Origin: an uncultured Sinobacteraceae bacterium
GTDB lineage: Bacteria > Pseudomonadota > Gammaproteobacteria > Steroidobacterales > Steroidobacteraceae
Assembly: GCA_937902995.1 (NCBI GenBank)
Contig: CALEKY010000109.1
Location: forward strand, 1-64,000
Reading direction: 5' to 3'
DNA length: 64,000 nt
The number at the start of each line of letters is the position of its first letter. Position 1 is the first letter of the stretch. This document shows, in pieces, positions 28,401 to 36,158 of the stretch. Made by a program: the position numbers and the translations under genes. The notes beneath the pieces are model-generated. The model was given only the letters and a program-made list of their open reading frames with translations, had not been told where the DNA came from and searched no databases.

Positions 28401-28856
28401 GGACCCGAAGCGGAAAAGACCGCGTTGGTCAGACACTCGAGCCGCATGTTCGTCATCGGCGCCAATTTGAGTGTGCCGTTCTTTACCGTCGTGTTGCGCA
28501 AGGCCTATGGGCTCGGTGCGATTGCCATGGCGGGCGGATCTTTCAAACGTCCGATGGCAACGGTGGCATGGCCGACCGGCGAATTCGGCGGCATGGGCCT
28601 GGAAGGCGCAGTCAAGCTCGCGTATCGCAACGAGCTTGCAAGCATCGCCGATCCTGCGGAGCGCAAGCGGAAATACGAGCAGATGGTCGCTGAGCTTTAC
28701 GAGAAAGGTAAGGCCTTGAGCATTGCGACGATCTTCGGTGTCGACGACACCATCGATCCGGCGGACACTCGCCGGTGGCTGGCGAACCTGCTGCGTTCCG
28801 TCAGAGTGCGTAACCGACGCAAACGCAAAAAGCGAGTCGCCATCGATACGTGGTGA
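25491..28856 (+). CDS. Single-chain biotin-dependent acyl-CoA carboxylase (BC-BCCP-CT)
   Basis: Multidomain enzyme of 1121 residues that carboxylates an acyl-CoA using biotin and ATP. Residues 1-450 are biotin carboxylase (LLIANRGEISIRIARAA, the KASGGGGGRGMR ATP loop, and FIEANARLQVEH). Residues about 510-590 are the biotinyl domain with K551 in VMESMKMEHVV. Residues about 620-1100 are the carboxyltransferase (SYDYTVFAGTQGARNHIKTD, GGGGRPGDTES, and FKRPMATVAWPTGEFGGMGL). The order matches single-chain long-chain acyl-CoA carboxylases (about 120 kDa) rather than the usual separate alpha and beta subunits. The basic tail (RNRRKRKKR) is unusual. Substrate unknown. Confidence 0.92.
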   Translation: MSKEALLIANRGEISIRIARAAAALGMRTVAVYSEDDAHSLHVRRADDAVALSGRGPRAYLDVEQIVEAARNSGCSIIHPGYGFLSESAAFADAVRSAGLTLVAPRTDLLALFGDKTQARALAQSLQVPVLRGTFAASTLDEIRAFYDSLPQGGSIVIKASGGGGGRGMRVVSDPAELESAYARCRSEAKSAFGTGDVYVEEYFAPVRHVEVQIVGDRYGAVSHLWERECTLQRRHQKLIEIAPSLSLHPDVRERLIAAALRMARHVRYEGLGTFEFLVDAEQRSDARFVFIEANARLQVEHTVTEEVLGIDLVQAQLRIALGATLAELGLEQECVPAPRGCAVQLRVNMESPQRDGTVKPASGTLRVFEPPGGRGVRVDTFGYTGYEVVPGFDSLLAKVIVHSPRTDLRELAAAAYRALCEFRIEGVDTNVPLLQALLKHPEFVSDRIDTRFIERHGEALLRGDDNHPRLFVETRASVKTSLAGARVDTSDPLAVFQVGKQAQSDTWQPFAQKNGVAVAAPLQGTIVAIEVREGDLVRRGQQLIVMESMKMEHVVNASVGGRVSVIAVAVGDAVIEGAPLLAIEPQEVDGESADESAQLDLDAIRPDLHEVIARHDRTLDAARPEAVAKRRATGQRTARENIEDLCDPGTFVEYGPLVLAAQRARRSLEELIVKSPADGLVAGVGSINGALFGDPASRCVVMSYDYTVFAGTQGARNHIKTDRMIRIAKTANMPLVIFAEGGGGRPGDTESTGDAGGTPTFGDFAELSGQVPLVGIAAGRCFAGNASLLGCCDVVIATKSSNIGMGGPAMIEGGGLGVFRPEEIGPASVQLANGVIDIGVADEAEAVAVAKKYLSYFQGSIADYECADQRLMRHIVPENRLRTYDVRKVIETLSDTGWVLELRSQFARGMITALIRIEGRPIGVIANNPQHLGGAIDSDGADKAARFMQLCDAFDIPLLFLCDTPGIMVGPEAEKTALVRHSSRMFVIGANLSVPFFTVVLRKAYGLGAIAMAGGSFKRPMATVAWPTGEFGGMGLEGAVKLAYRNELASIADPAERKRKYEQMVAELYEKGKALSIATIFGVDDTIDPADTRRWLANLLRSVRVRNRRKRKKRVAIDTW

Positions 28857-28909
28857 CGGTCGACAACATTATTCATACGCTGCATCAGGGCAGTGCTTTT
28901 GGAGGCATC

Positions 28910-30046
28910 ATGAAGTTTGGTTCAAGTCTGTCGAGCGCTCAGCCAGTCGTCGTCGCGGCGGCGCTGCTCATGGTTGCGGGTTGCTCGAATACTCCCTATG
29001 AAACTGCGGCGGGAAGCGGTGCGGCTTCGGCTGCTGAAGCGACGAATGAGGTGCGTTGGGAATGTCCGGACGGTTATGAGGTCAAGGCAGGCTTGAACAC
29101 CGACTTCCCGCACAAAGGACAGAAGCGCGCCTTCGTCGTGTACCCGCCCGAGAATGCGGAGGGTCCCGCGCCCGTATGGGTACCGATGACCGGCACGGTC
29201 GAATCGACGATGGACAATCTCACCGTCCAACGCAGCGGCGCGAACGCGCTGCTCGCAAAGCACGGCTACATGGTGATCGGACCGGTGCGGCAATGCGCGA
29301 ACCAGGATCCGAACGCACGGCCGGCCGCATGCAACGGTCCCGGTAAGGACGGCTGGAACTGGGCCCCCTGGAATGAAGGGCGTGCGGCCAATGCGAGCGG
29401 CGACCGCTGGAAAACGGATGAAGGCGCTGACTCGTCGTTCCTCGTGGCCATGGTCAAGTGCGTGGGTACGAAGTTCGAGCTCGATCCGCGTCGTCTCTAT
29501 CTCGGCGGCATTTCTTCCGGCGGCACGATGACGAATCGGGCGCTGCTGTTCCGTTCGGACTTCTGGGCGGGCGGCCTGCCGATCTCGGGCGAGTGGTACG
29601 TGTCGGCTGACGATGGCACGCCGCTCTCGTTCGACGATGCGCGCGCTGCCGTGGCGGCGGCACCGACGAAGATTCACCAAGGTCGTGTCGGTCCGTATCC
29701 GCTGCCGTCGAAATTGGGCCCGATGATCGTGATGACCGTGTGGGGCGGCGAGAACGATCTATGGAATTGCACGCGCCCTGACGGTTCGAAGTTCTTGTGC
29801 GCGGATTATCGACCGAGCACACAGGCAGGTTCGAACTATTTCAGCGCGCACAGCAACGTCGTTCACGTGGCATGCACCGCGAATCACGGTCACATGTGGC
29901 CGCAAGTGAATACGAGCGAGTTCAATCTGTGGGCGCTCAATACACTGGCATCCCATCCGAAGGGTTCGGATCCGCGCGACTTCAAGCTCACGCAGCCGCC
30001 CGAAGGCTATAGCTGCCGCGTCGGTCCGTTCGTGGGGCTGTACTGA
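28910..30046 (+). CDS. Lipoprotein esterase, alpha/beta hydrolase fold
   Basis: Predicted outer-membrane or periplasmic lipoprotein of 378 residues. The lipobox is VAGC (C25). The nucleophile elbow is GISSG (S202) in LYLGGISSGGTMTNRALLFR, typical of polyhydroxybutyrate-depolymerase/feruloyl-esterase-like hydrolases. The likely catalytic His is in CTANHGHMWPQ, and several cysteines suggest disulfides. GGAGG is placed four bases before the ATG at 28910. It lies at the left edge of the catabolic locus and could release an acid or alcohol at the cell surface. Confidence 0.82.
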   Translation: MKFGSSLSSAQPVVVAAALLMVAGCSNTPYETAAGSGAASAAEATNEVRWECPDGYEVKAGLNTDFPHKGQKRAFVVYPPENAEGPAPVWVPMTGTVESTMDNLTVQRSGANALLAKHGYMVIGPVRQCANQDPNARPAACNGPGKDGWNWAPWNEGRAANASGDRWKTDEGADSSFLVAMVKCVGTKFELDPRRLYLGGISSGGTMTNRALLFRSDFWAGGLPISGEWYVSADDGTPLSFDDARAAVAAAPTKIHQGRVGPYPLPSKLGPMIVMTVWGGENDLWNCTRPDGSKFLCADYRPSTQAGSNYFSAHSNVVHVACTANHGHMWPQVNTSEFNLWALNTLASHPKGSDPRDFKLTQPPEGYSCRVGPFVGLY

Positions 30047-30056
30047 CGGAATCCAG

Positions 30057-30088
30057 AATATGTCTGCGCGGCGACGTGCAGACATATT
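30057..30088. terminator. Hairpin between convergent esterase and PQQ dehydrogenase genes
   Basis: Perfect 11-bp stem (AATATGTCTGC with its complement GCAGACATATT) and a 10-nt loop, followed by AT-rich DNA containing ACATATTTATATGT. Likely a bidirectional terminator for the two converging genes. Confidence 0.65.
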
Positions 30089-30147
30089 TATATGTGTCGA
30101 GGCGCGTGCCGGGCCGGCAGGATGACCGCGAGGGCCGCGCCTCGCAG

Positions 30148-32280
30148 CTATTCGTCGGGCAGCGCAAACGTCCACAGCGTGGCGCCGCGGTTCGGTGGGC
30201 GCTGAAGTTTCGCGGTCCGCAGCATGGCTTCGACGTGGACGAAGCCTTCGTTCGTCGCGACGGTCACGTACTGTTTGCCGTCGACGCTGTACGTTACCGG
30301 ATAAGACGCAGGCGCGTTGTCGAGCCGAACCTTCCACAACACCTTGCCGTTCCGTGCATCGTAGGCGCGGAACCATCGATCGACGCTCCCCATGAAGATC
30401 AGGTCGCCTGCGGTTGCGAGTGCGCCGCTGGCAGGCGGAGCGTGTTCTCTCGCAGTCCACACGGTGGCGCGGGTTTGCAGATCGATCGCACGTAGTATGC
30501 CGTACGAACCCAACGTCGATTCGTCCGGCTGTTTCTGCCATTGCTCGCCGTTCGGCCACGGATGCACGCACGTATCGGTGAGCGGCACATACAACGTGCG
30601 GGTTCGCGGGTCGTACGCCGTCGACATGAGATTGCGTGCGCCGAGCAGATCGGGACAGATGCCCGGCAGCGTCGCTCTCTGCAGAATCTGGCCGGGCGCC
30701 GGAATGGCGGCGGGATTCAGCGTCTTCTCACCCGTGTGCGGATCGATGCTCTGAACGACATTTTGCATGCCGAGATCGATCGAGAATCGATACTTGCCGG
30801 TCGCCGCATCCAATGCTTCGACAATCGCTTGTTTGCCGATCGTTACGACGGTTTTGCGCAGTGCACCGTCGACGTTCAGCTCGACGATCTGGCGCTCGAA
30901 TGCCCAATCGTGGTCGAGTTGATCGTTCTTCTGATGCTGGAAGAACCACACGAGCTCGCCATTCTTGGGATTCAGTGCAATGGTCGCGTTCGTGTAGAGC
31001 GCATCGTTCGTGAACCCGGGTCGTGCCTGGCGGAGCGGCATCGTGTTGTAGGTCGGCGCAGCGCCGTAGAAGACGAGGTCGAGATCCGGATCGTAGGTGC
31101 CGCCGACCCAAACGGAGCCGCCGGTACGACTTTCCGCGGGCAATCCGTTCCAGCTCTCGCCATTGGGTTGGCCCGGTTGTGCAACCGTCTTGAACCGCCA
31201 CGCTTCCTGCCCGGTCGTAAGGTCGAGCGCAAGAATGAAATTGCCGCCGCGTCCCGTGAACCCGCTGATGCCGAGAATGACGTTGCCGCCGGCGATGAGC
31301 GGCGCGCTCTTGATCCGAAAATCGAACTGGCCGTCGGTGTCGATGGCGTGATCCCATACCACCACTCCCGTGCGCGCATCCAGCGCCAGCACGTGCATGT
31401 CGGAGGTCGGAACGAAGATGCGATCGCCGTGAATGGCGACGCCTTTCTTGCCGTGGAAAGTCGCGCCCGGGCGCATATTGCGCTCGAATCGCCAGAGCAG
31501 CTCGCCGTTCGTCGCATCCAACGCTTCCACGACATCGCCGTGACTGAAGGCGAACATGACTCCGTCGCGAACGATGGGCGTCATCATGTTGTCGCCGTGC
31601 GGCAGGGACCAGGACCAGACGAGCTGCAGCTTGGCGACGTTGTCGCGGTCGATCTGGTTGAGCGGACTGAATCCGTACGCATCGTACGTGCGGCGCCATT
31701 GCAGCCAATCGTTCGGCGAAGGACGACGCAATGCCTCATCGGTGACGGGCGAAAGTTTTTCGATCCGGCTCGAGGCGCGCGGCGCAATGACGAGCGGTTG
31801 ACGAGTCGTTCCAGCGGACATTGCTTCCGGCGTCGCGATCGTCAATGTAGCCAGCAGCTCCTCGGTCGCGGGAAAGGGACGTGCGCCGGTCGGAAAGCCG
31901 TTCGATAGCAATATGTAGGCAACGATGTTTGCCGCCTCTGTCGCGCTGATGACTTCCGGACGGCCGGGAGGCATGCGCCGCACCGCCTCGAACAGTGTGC
32001 TTGCAGGCTTATTCGCCCATTTCTCTATGAATGCCGGTCCGCGAAGCGCCACGGCCGGTCCCGCGCCGGAGAGATCGGCGCCATGGCATGAAGCGCAGTG
32101 CGCATCGTACGCAGGCTTGCCTGCGATGGTTTGATTGACGGTGAATCCGACGGCGGTTCCCGTGGCTTGAGCGGTAGCGGTGCCGTGGGCGAAACACGCA
32201 ACGGTTAGCGCAAAGACATGCGATATCGCGCTGGAGAGCCGTGCACCGTTGAAGAATCGATTTCGCAAGCTTCGAGTCAC
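30148..32280 (-). CDS. PQQ-dependent dehydrogenase with N-terminal cytochrome c domain
   Basis: Periplasmic quinohemoprotein of 710 residues. After a signal region (ending HGTATAQA), a cytochrome c domain binds heme at CASCH (C62, C65, H66) with a PPGRPE/MPPG methionine region. The rest is a PQQ beta-propeller with W-motif repeats (for example DATNGELLWRFE, DLTTGQEAWRFK, DARNGKVLWKVR). The heme domain is N-terminal, as in polyvinyl-alcohol dehydrogenases, not C-terminal as in most quinohemoprotein alcohol dehydrogenases. The GTG at 32280 overlaps the preceding stop (GTGA). It is last in a three-gene run controlled from the operator at 33863. Alcohol substrate unknown. Confidence 0.88.
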   Translation of the reverse strand: MTRSLRNRFFNGARLSSAISHVFALTVACFAHGTATAQATGTAVGFTVNQTIAGKPAYDAHCASCHGADLSGAGPAVALRGPAFIEKWANKPASTLFEAVRRMPPGRPEVISATEAANIVAYILLSNGFPTGARPFPATEELLATLTIATPEAMSAGTTRQPLVIAPRASSRIEKLSPVTDEALRRPSPNDWLQWRRTYDAYGFSPLNQIDRDNVAKLQLVWSWSLPHGDNMMTPIVRDGVMFAFSHGDVVEALDATNGELLWRFERNMRPGATFHGKKGVAIHGDRIFVPTSDMHVLALDARTGVVVWDHAIDTDGQFDFRIKSAPLIAGGNVILGISGFTGRGGNFILALDLTTGQEAWRFKTVAQPGQPNGESWNGLPAESRTGGSVWVGGTYDPDLDLVFYGAAPTYNTMPLRQARPGFTNDALYTNATIALNPKNGELVWFFQHQKNDQLDHDWAFERQIVELNVDGALRKTVVTIGKQAIVEALDAATGKYRFSIDLGMQNVVQSIDPHTGEKTLNPAAIPAPGQILQRATLPGICPDLLGARNLMSTAYDPRTRTLYVPLTDTCVHPWPNGEQWQKQPDESTLGSYGILRAIDLQTRATVWTAREHAPPASGALATAGDLIFMGSVDRWFRAYDARNGKVLWKVRLDNAPASYPVTYSVDGKQYVTVATNEGFVHVEAMLRTAKLQRPPNRGATLWTFALPDE

Positions 32281-33113
32281 GGCGTGAAGACGTGGTCGTG
32301 CATGAAGTCCATGTCGGGCGTGGGCGACGTGAATGTGCTGATCAAGTCTTCGTACGGAAACTCGCGACTCCATGGTGGAGCCGTGAACTTCGATTGGGTG
32401 TTCAGGAGGGCCTGTTTCCACGCTGCGTAATCGTCGAACCATAGCTCGCACATGCGAGCCCATGCACCCGGTGCGGGAGGCTCGGCCGCGCGGTGACAAA
32501 CGAAGCGTCTGAGACCTCGGAGCTTCGCGAGCTCAGGAGCGTGAACCGATGTAAACCAGCGTTCGCCGTCGGCGAATTCGATCGTCTTGGGATAACGGAA
32601 GAAGAATACCCAGCGGAGATAATCCGGACGTTCGCGCGGCCAGCCGTCGATGTAGCGTTCCGAAGGCACGGCTTCGACGTAGATATTGGCGATGCGGTTG
32701 CGGTTCGGATAGCGCTCGCGATCCATGGGAGGCGGTGTCAGCGGATAGAACACGCTGACGGCTTCGTTGCGGGCGGCAATGCTGTCGTACCACATCTCGG
32801 TGAGGCGATACCGAACGACATTGAAACGATCGGCCTCTTGCGGGACATCCAGCGCACGGTAGGCCCAATAGCGACGCAGCCATGGACCGACGAACAGCAG
32901 CGATTCTTTCGAGTGCGTCGTGCGATACCAGCGATCGAGGGTGGCGTTGTCGTTCGGCTGTTCCCAGATCGCCGCGAACTTGATCATGCCTTTGTGAGCA
33001 TCGTTTGCCGCAGGCGTTTGCGACCAGCAGGCCGGGGAGAACGCCAAGGAAGTCGTCAGGATCGCGAACGCTGCGCTCGCGATCCTGCAAAGGAAATGTT
33101 CGCGGTGAATCAC
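32277..33113 (-). CDS. Exported protein with two EthD-like (dimeric alpha-beta barrel) domains
   Basis: Protein of 278 residues with an N-terminal export signal (RIASAAFAILTTSLAFSPAC, then WSQ). Two related halves follow: one with WYRTTHSKESLLFVGPWLRR and one with WFTSVHAPELAKLRGLRRFV, both having the EthD-like W(F/Y)xxxH and L-R-R/F pattern. EthD proteins usually dimerise; this chain looks like a fused dimer. EthD genes accompany oxygenase and ether-degradation systems, but their exact role is poorly known. The GTG at 33113 was chosen, 20 bp after the upstream stop; a longer frame from 33173 would overlap the upstream gene. Its stop overlaps the PQQ dehydrogenase start. Confidence 0.75.
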   Translation of the reverse strand: MIHREHFLCRIASAAFAILTTSLAFSPACWSQTPAANDAHKGMIKFAAIWEQPNDNATLDRWYRTTHSKESLLFVGPWLRRYWAYRALDVPQEADRFNVVRYRLTEMWYDSIAARNEAVSVFYPLTPPPMDRERYPNRNRIANIYVEAVPSERYIDGWPRERPDYLRWVFFFRYPKTIEFADGERWFTSVHAPELAKLRGLRRFVCHRAAEPPAPGAWARMCELWFDDYAAWKQALLNTQSKFTAPPWSREFPYEDLISTFTSPTPDMDFMHDHVFTP

Positions 33114-33133
33114 TGCCCGGCCGAAGCAGCAGG

Positions 33134-33814
33134 CTAACGCGGCTTGTGAATCGTGTAGGGTTCGCCGACCCATTCGTCCGTCGGGCCGATGAGAATGAAC
33201 ATGTCGAGCTTGGAGCGCGCGCCGTTGGCGTTCGGTCCGCCCGCTTGTTCGACGGTGGCGGCGCCGATGTAGATGCCGTCATCCAGCTTGCGCAGCTCGT
33301 CGAGCAGCGTGATCTTGTTGAAAGCCGAGTAGTCGAGCACGTAGGCGGGTTTGCCGTCGATGATCGAATTCTGCAGGCGAGTCGCCATACGCAAATTGCG
33401 CTCGATGCGTCCGCCAGGGAACCGCCAGCGGTTGTAGCCTTCGCCGGTCGTTGCGGTCAGCGGACGAAATGCCTTGCCGAGCCAGGCGCCGCGCGCCGAT
33501 TTCTCGTCGTACATGTAAGCGGCATAGGACTTTTGCCGCTCCGGATCGTCGGCGTGCGGCCCGATGCCCATGTAATGGCCATTCATTTCTTCCATGGTCG
33601 GCGCGGGCAATGCGCGCCACAGCGCTTCCTGCTCGGCTTGCGTGAGGGAGAGCAGTTTCTCGAGCGTCCATTTGCCCGACGAGCCCACCGGCGTTTGATT
33701 GAGGATGGGGCGAGATTTCAGCGCCTCTTCGTCGATGACGGGTATTTCGCTTCGTGCACTTTGAGCTGCGCACATGCAAGCGAGCGAAAGAACGACAAAC
33801 CAACTCGGCTTCAT
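33134..33814 (-). CDS. Secreted protein of unknown function
   Basis: Protein of 226 residues with a signal peptide (MKPSWFVVLSLACMCAAQSA). I recognise no catalytic motif. Features seen: MEEMNGHYMGIGPHADDPER, an ordered beta-rich middle (RWRFPGGRIERNLRMATRLQ), and a C-terminal GIYIGAATVEQAG followed by LDMFILIGP. The composition suggests a lipocalin-like or small-ligand-binding fold, which is only a guess. It is the first gene of the leftward run that continues with the EthD-like protein and the PQQ dehydrogenase, starting 49 bp from a perfect operator palindrome. Confidence 0.8.
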   Translation of the reverse strand: MKPSWFVVLSLACMCAAQSARSEIPVIDEEALKSRPILNQTPVGSSGKWTLEKLLSLTQAEQEALWRALPAPTMEEMNGHYMGIGPHADDPERQKSYAAYMYDEKSARGAWLGKAFRPLTATTGEGYNRWRFPGGRIERNLRMATRLQNSIIDGKPAYVLDYSAFNKITLLDELRKLDDGIYIGAATVEQAGGPNANGARSKLDMFILIGPTDEWVGEPYTIHKPR

Positions 33815-34170
33815 GGTTCCCCCTTACGTGGCGAGTCGTCGCGAGTCGAGCAAGACTAGCACTCAATCACTTGATTGAGGAAGTTGGCCGGACTCGTGGC
33901 TGCCCGGATCTCCTGATTGTCGGCTGCGAAGATCTCGCAAAGACTTGCGCCGGTCTTCGCTTGTTGCGTCGCAAGAATGCGGCGGCGTTCGGAGTCATGC
34001 CGCGCCAGACGTGCCTTTGCATACCCATTATGCAATTGGGTGCGAGATTGTCGGCGGCAGCAAGTTTGCAGTTGTGCTGTTCGAGCGTTAACTTCGCGAC
34101 AATGACTTGGACACAACGGAAGAGGTTGTCGATAATGCCGCATACCGGCAACTCAAATTGCGAGGTAGTA
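33815..34170. promoter_or_regulatory. Divergent control region of the two PQQ dehydrogenase units
   Basis: About 356 bases between leftward and rightward units. It contains the operator at 33863-33878, close to the leftward start, and an imperfect inverted repeat (ACCCATTATGCAATTGGGT) near 34023-34041 nearer the rightward gene. A GAGG site lies five bases before 34171. I see no gene here. Confidence 0.5.
33863..33878. promoter_or_regulatory. Predicted TetR operator, perfect copy
   Basis: TCAATCACTTGATTGA, a perfect inverted repeat (8-bp arms CTCAATCA/TGATTGAG around CT when the flanks are included). It is 49 bp upstream of the leftward ATG at 33814. Variants lie at 20839, 37242, 41176 and 42294. 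Confidence 0.7.
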
Positions 34171-36093
34171 ATGTCGTCGGAGGTTCTTGCCAAGGGGCGC
34201 GCCGCCATTGCCGCGAGCGTGCTCGGAGCACTGGGTGTGCTTGCAACGACCGCAGCGTACGGTGCTCAGGCCGATGCGCCGGACGGAGCGGCGCTCTATA
34301 CGACGCGCTGCGCGGCGTGTCATGAGAACCCACAGGACCGCACGCCGCCTCGCGATGTCATCAGCCGTAATTCGCCGCAGTTCATTCTTGCGTCGTTGAA
34401 CTCGGTCATGGCGCCGATGGCGGAAGGATTGTCGGAGGAAGAGAAACGTGCGATTGCGCTTTATCTCGGCACGGATCCGCGGAAGGGTAAGTCCGGCACG
34501 ATCGCCGATGTCGATCCGCATGCGATTTGGGGGCCGCCGGCGGCCTCGATTCCGCTCGAGGGACCGAAGTGCAAGAAAGCTCCGCCGCCGATCGATCTCA
34601 ATGCGCCGCAATGGAATGGCTGGGGCGCAAGCATCACGAACGCGCGCTTTCAGCCGAATCCAGGTTTGACCGCGAGCGACGTTCCGCGGCTCAAAGTGAA
34701 GTGGGTGTTCCATTACCGCGGCTCGAAGAACGGTCAGGCGACGGTCGTCGGCGATTGGCTCTTCACCACGAGCATGTCGGGCGCCGTCTATGCGCTCAAT
34801 TCCAAGACCGGCTGCGTGTATTGGCGGCACGATGCCCCCGCGGCGACGCGCTCGAGCGTGCACGTCGTGCCCATGCCGGAAGGCTCGAAGGCGCGCCATG
34901 CCTTGTTCTTCTCCGACTGGACGAAATCGGCAGTGGCTTTGAATGCCGAGACGGGCGAGCAACTTTGGAGAACGGTGATCGACGATCAGCCGGGTGTGCA
35001 GATGACCGGTTCGCCCACGTATTACAACGGCCGTCTGTACGTGCCGATCTCATCCGGCACCGAAGCGTTCGCCACGAACGACAATTGGGAGTGCTGCAAA
35101 TTCCGCGGCGCGCTCGTGGCGCTCGATGCGGTGACCGGCCAGATCCTCTGGAAGACTTACACGACGCAGAAGAAGCCCGAACCGTTCCGCGTCAATCGCA
35201 ACGGTCAGCTGATGTGGGGTCCGTCGGGCGGTGCGATTTGGTCCGCGCCGACGATCGATACGAAGCGCGGCCTCATCTACGTGGCGACATCCAACTCGTA
35301 CACGGATGTGCCGCATGAAGGTTCGGACGCCGTCATCGCGATGGACATCGAAACCGGCGCGATCCGCTGGATCAATCAAGTCACCAAGGACGACAACTAC
35401 ATCATCGGCTGTCCGAAGAATGCGAATTGCCCGCAGAAGCTGGGGCCCGATTTCGCGCTGGGCAATTCGCCGATCCTGCACACGCTGGCGAACGGCAAGC
35501 AGCTCATCGTCGTCGGTCAGAAATCCGGCGCCGTCTACGCGATGGATCCGGACGACAACGGCAAGACGGTGTGGATGCGCCGTTTGAGCCCGGGCAGCGA
35601 GCTCGGCGGTGTGGAGTTCGGCATGGCCGCCGATGCGGAGAACGTCTACGTCGGCATCTCCGATGTGCTGCGCAAAGAAGACGGCAAGCCCGGCGTGTAC
35701 GCGTTGCGCATTGCCGATGGCGAGTTGATTTGGAGTGCGCCGGCTCCGCGCAAGCCGTGTCGGTGGGACAACTTGTTCTGCAGCCCCGCCGTATCGCAGG
35801 CCGTGACGGCGATTCCAGGCGTCGTGTTCGCCGGCTCGATGGATGGGCACTTCCGAGCGCACGACACGAAGACCGGCAAAGTGATCTGGGAATTCAATAC
35901 GGCCGCGAAACCGCTCAAGACGGTCACCGGTAAGAAGGCCTATGGCGGCGTCATGGACGGTGCCGGTCCGACGGTCGTGGACGGTATGGTCTACGTGCAC
36001 TCCGGTTACGCAGGTCGCTCGACCAGCAATACGAATGATTTGAGCGGACGCGAAGGCAACGTGCTGATCGCCTTCTCCGTCGACGGCAAGTAG
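34171..36093 (+). CDS. PQQ-dependent dehydrogenase with N-terminal cytochrome c (polyvinyl-alcohol-dehydrogenase-like)
   Basis: Periplasmic quinohemoprotein of 640 residues. A signal peptide ends near AYGAQA; heme attaches at CAACH (C47, C50, H51). The PQQ propeller has repeats such as NSKTGCVYWRHDAP, NAETGEQLWRTVID, DAVTGQILWKTYTT and DTKTGKVIWEFNTA. The vicinal cysteines in NWECCKFRG match the disulfide region seen in PVA dehydrogenase-like enzymes. The ATG at 34171 follows GAGG; the long upstream frame is not used because the signal peptide starts here. It is divergent from another PQQ dehydrogenase unit, so the locus oxidises an alcohol or polyol in the periplasm, probably in two steps or on two related substrates. 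Confidence 0.88.
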   Translation: MSSEVLAKGRAAIAASVLGALGVLATTAAYGAQADAPDGAALYTTRCAACHENPQDRTPPRDVISRNSPQFILASLNSVMAPMAEGLSEEEKRAIALYLGTDPRKGKSGTIADVDPHAIWGPPAASIPLEGPKCKKAPPPIDLNAPQWNGWGASITNARFQPNPGLTASDVPRLKVKWVFHYRGSKNGQATVVGDWLFTTSMSGAVYALNSKTGCVYWRHDAPAATRSSVHVVPMPEGSKARHALFFSDWTKSAVALNAETGEQLWRTVIDDQPGVQMTGSPTYYNGRLYVPISSGTEAFATNDNWECCKFRGALVALDAVTGQILWKTYTTQKKPEPFRVNRNGQLMWGPSGGAIWSAPTIDTKRGLIYVATSNSYTDVPHEGSDAVIAMDIETGAIRWINQVTKDDNYIIGCPKNANCPQKLGPDFALGNSPILHTLANGKQLIVVGQKSGAVYAMDPDDNGKTVWMRRLSPGSELGGVEFGMAADAENVYVGISDVLRKEDGKPGVYALRIADGELIWSAPAPRKPCRWDNLFCSPAVSQAVTAIPGVVFAGSMDGHFRAHDTKTGKVIWEFNTAAKPLKTVTGKKAYGGVMDGAGPTVVDGMVYVHSGYAGRSTSNTNDLSGREGNVLIAFSVDGK

Positions 36094-36110
36094 CCAATAG
36101 AAGTCGCTAG

Positions 36111-36139
36111 AGCGACCGCGCGAGTTTCGCGCGGTCGCT
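36111..36139. terminator. Long perfect hairpin inside the operon
   Basis: AGCGACCGCGCGA and its exact complement around GTT (13-bp stem), 17 bases after the PQQ dehydrogenase stop and 19 before the hydrolase ATG. It lacks a T run, so it may be a partial terminator or an mRNA-stabilising element that sets the ratio of the two products. Confidence 0.6.
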
Positions 36140-36158
36140 TCGCTCAAAGGGGGTCGAA

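Noticed and set aside
26427..28436. 669-codon minus-strand frame opposite the carboxylase gene
   Set aside because: No family motifs and biased composition; the opposite strand encodes recognised domains throughout.
33754..34170. N-terminal extension of the PQQ dehydrogenase at 34171
   Set aside because: The extension runs through the operator region; the signal peptide and ribosome site place the start at 34171.
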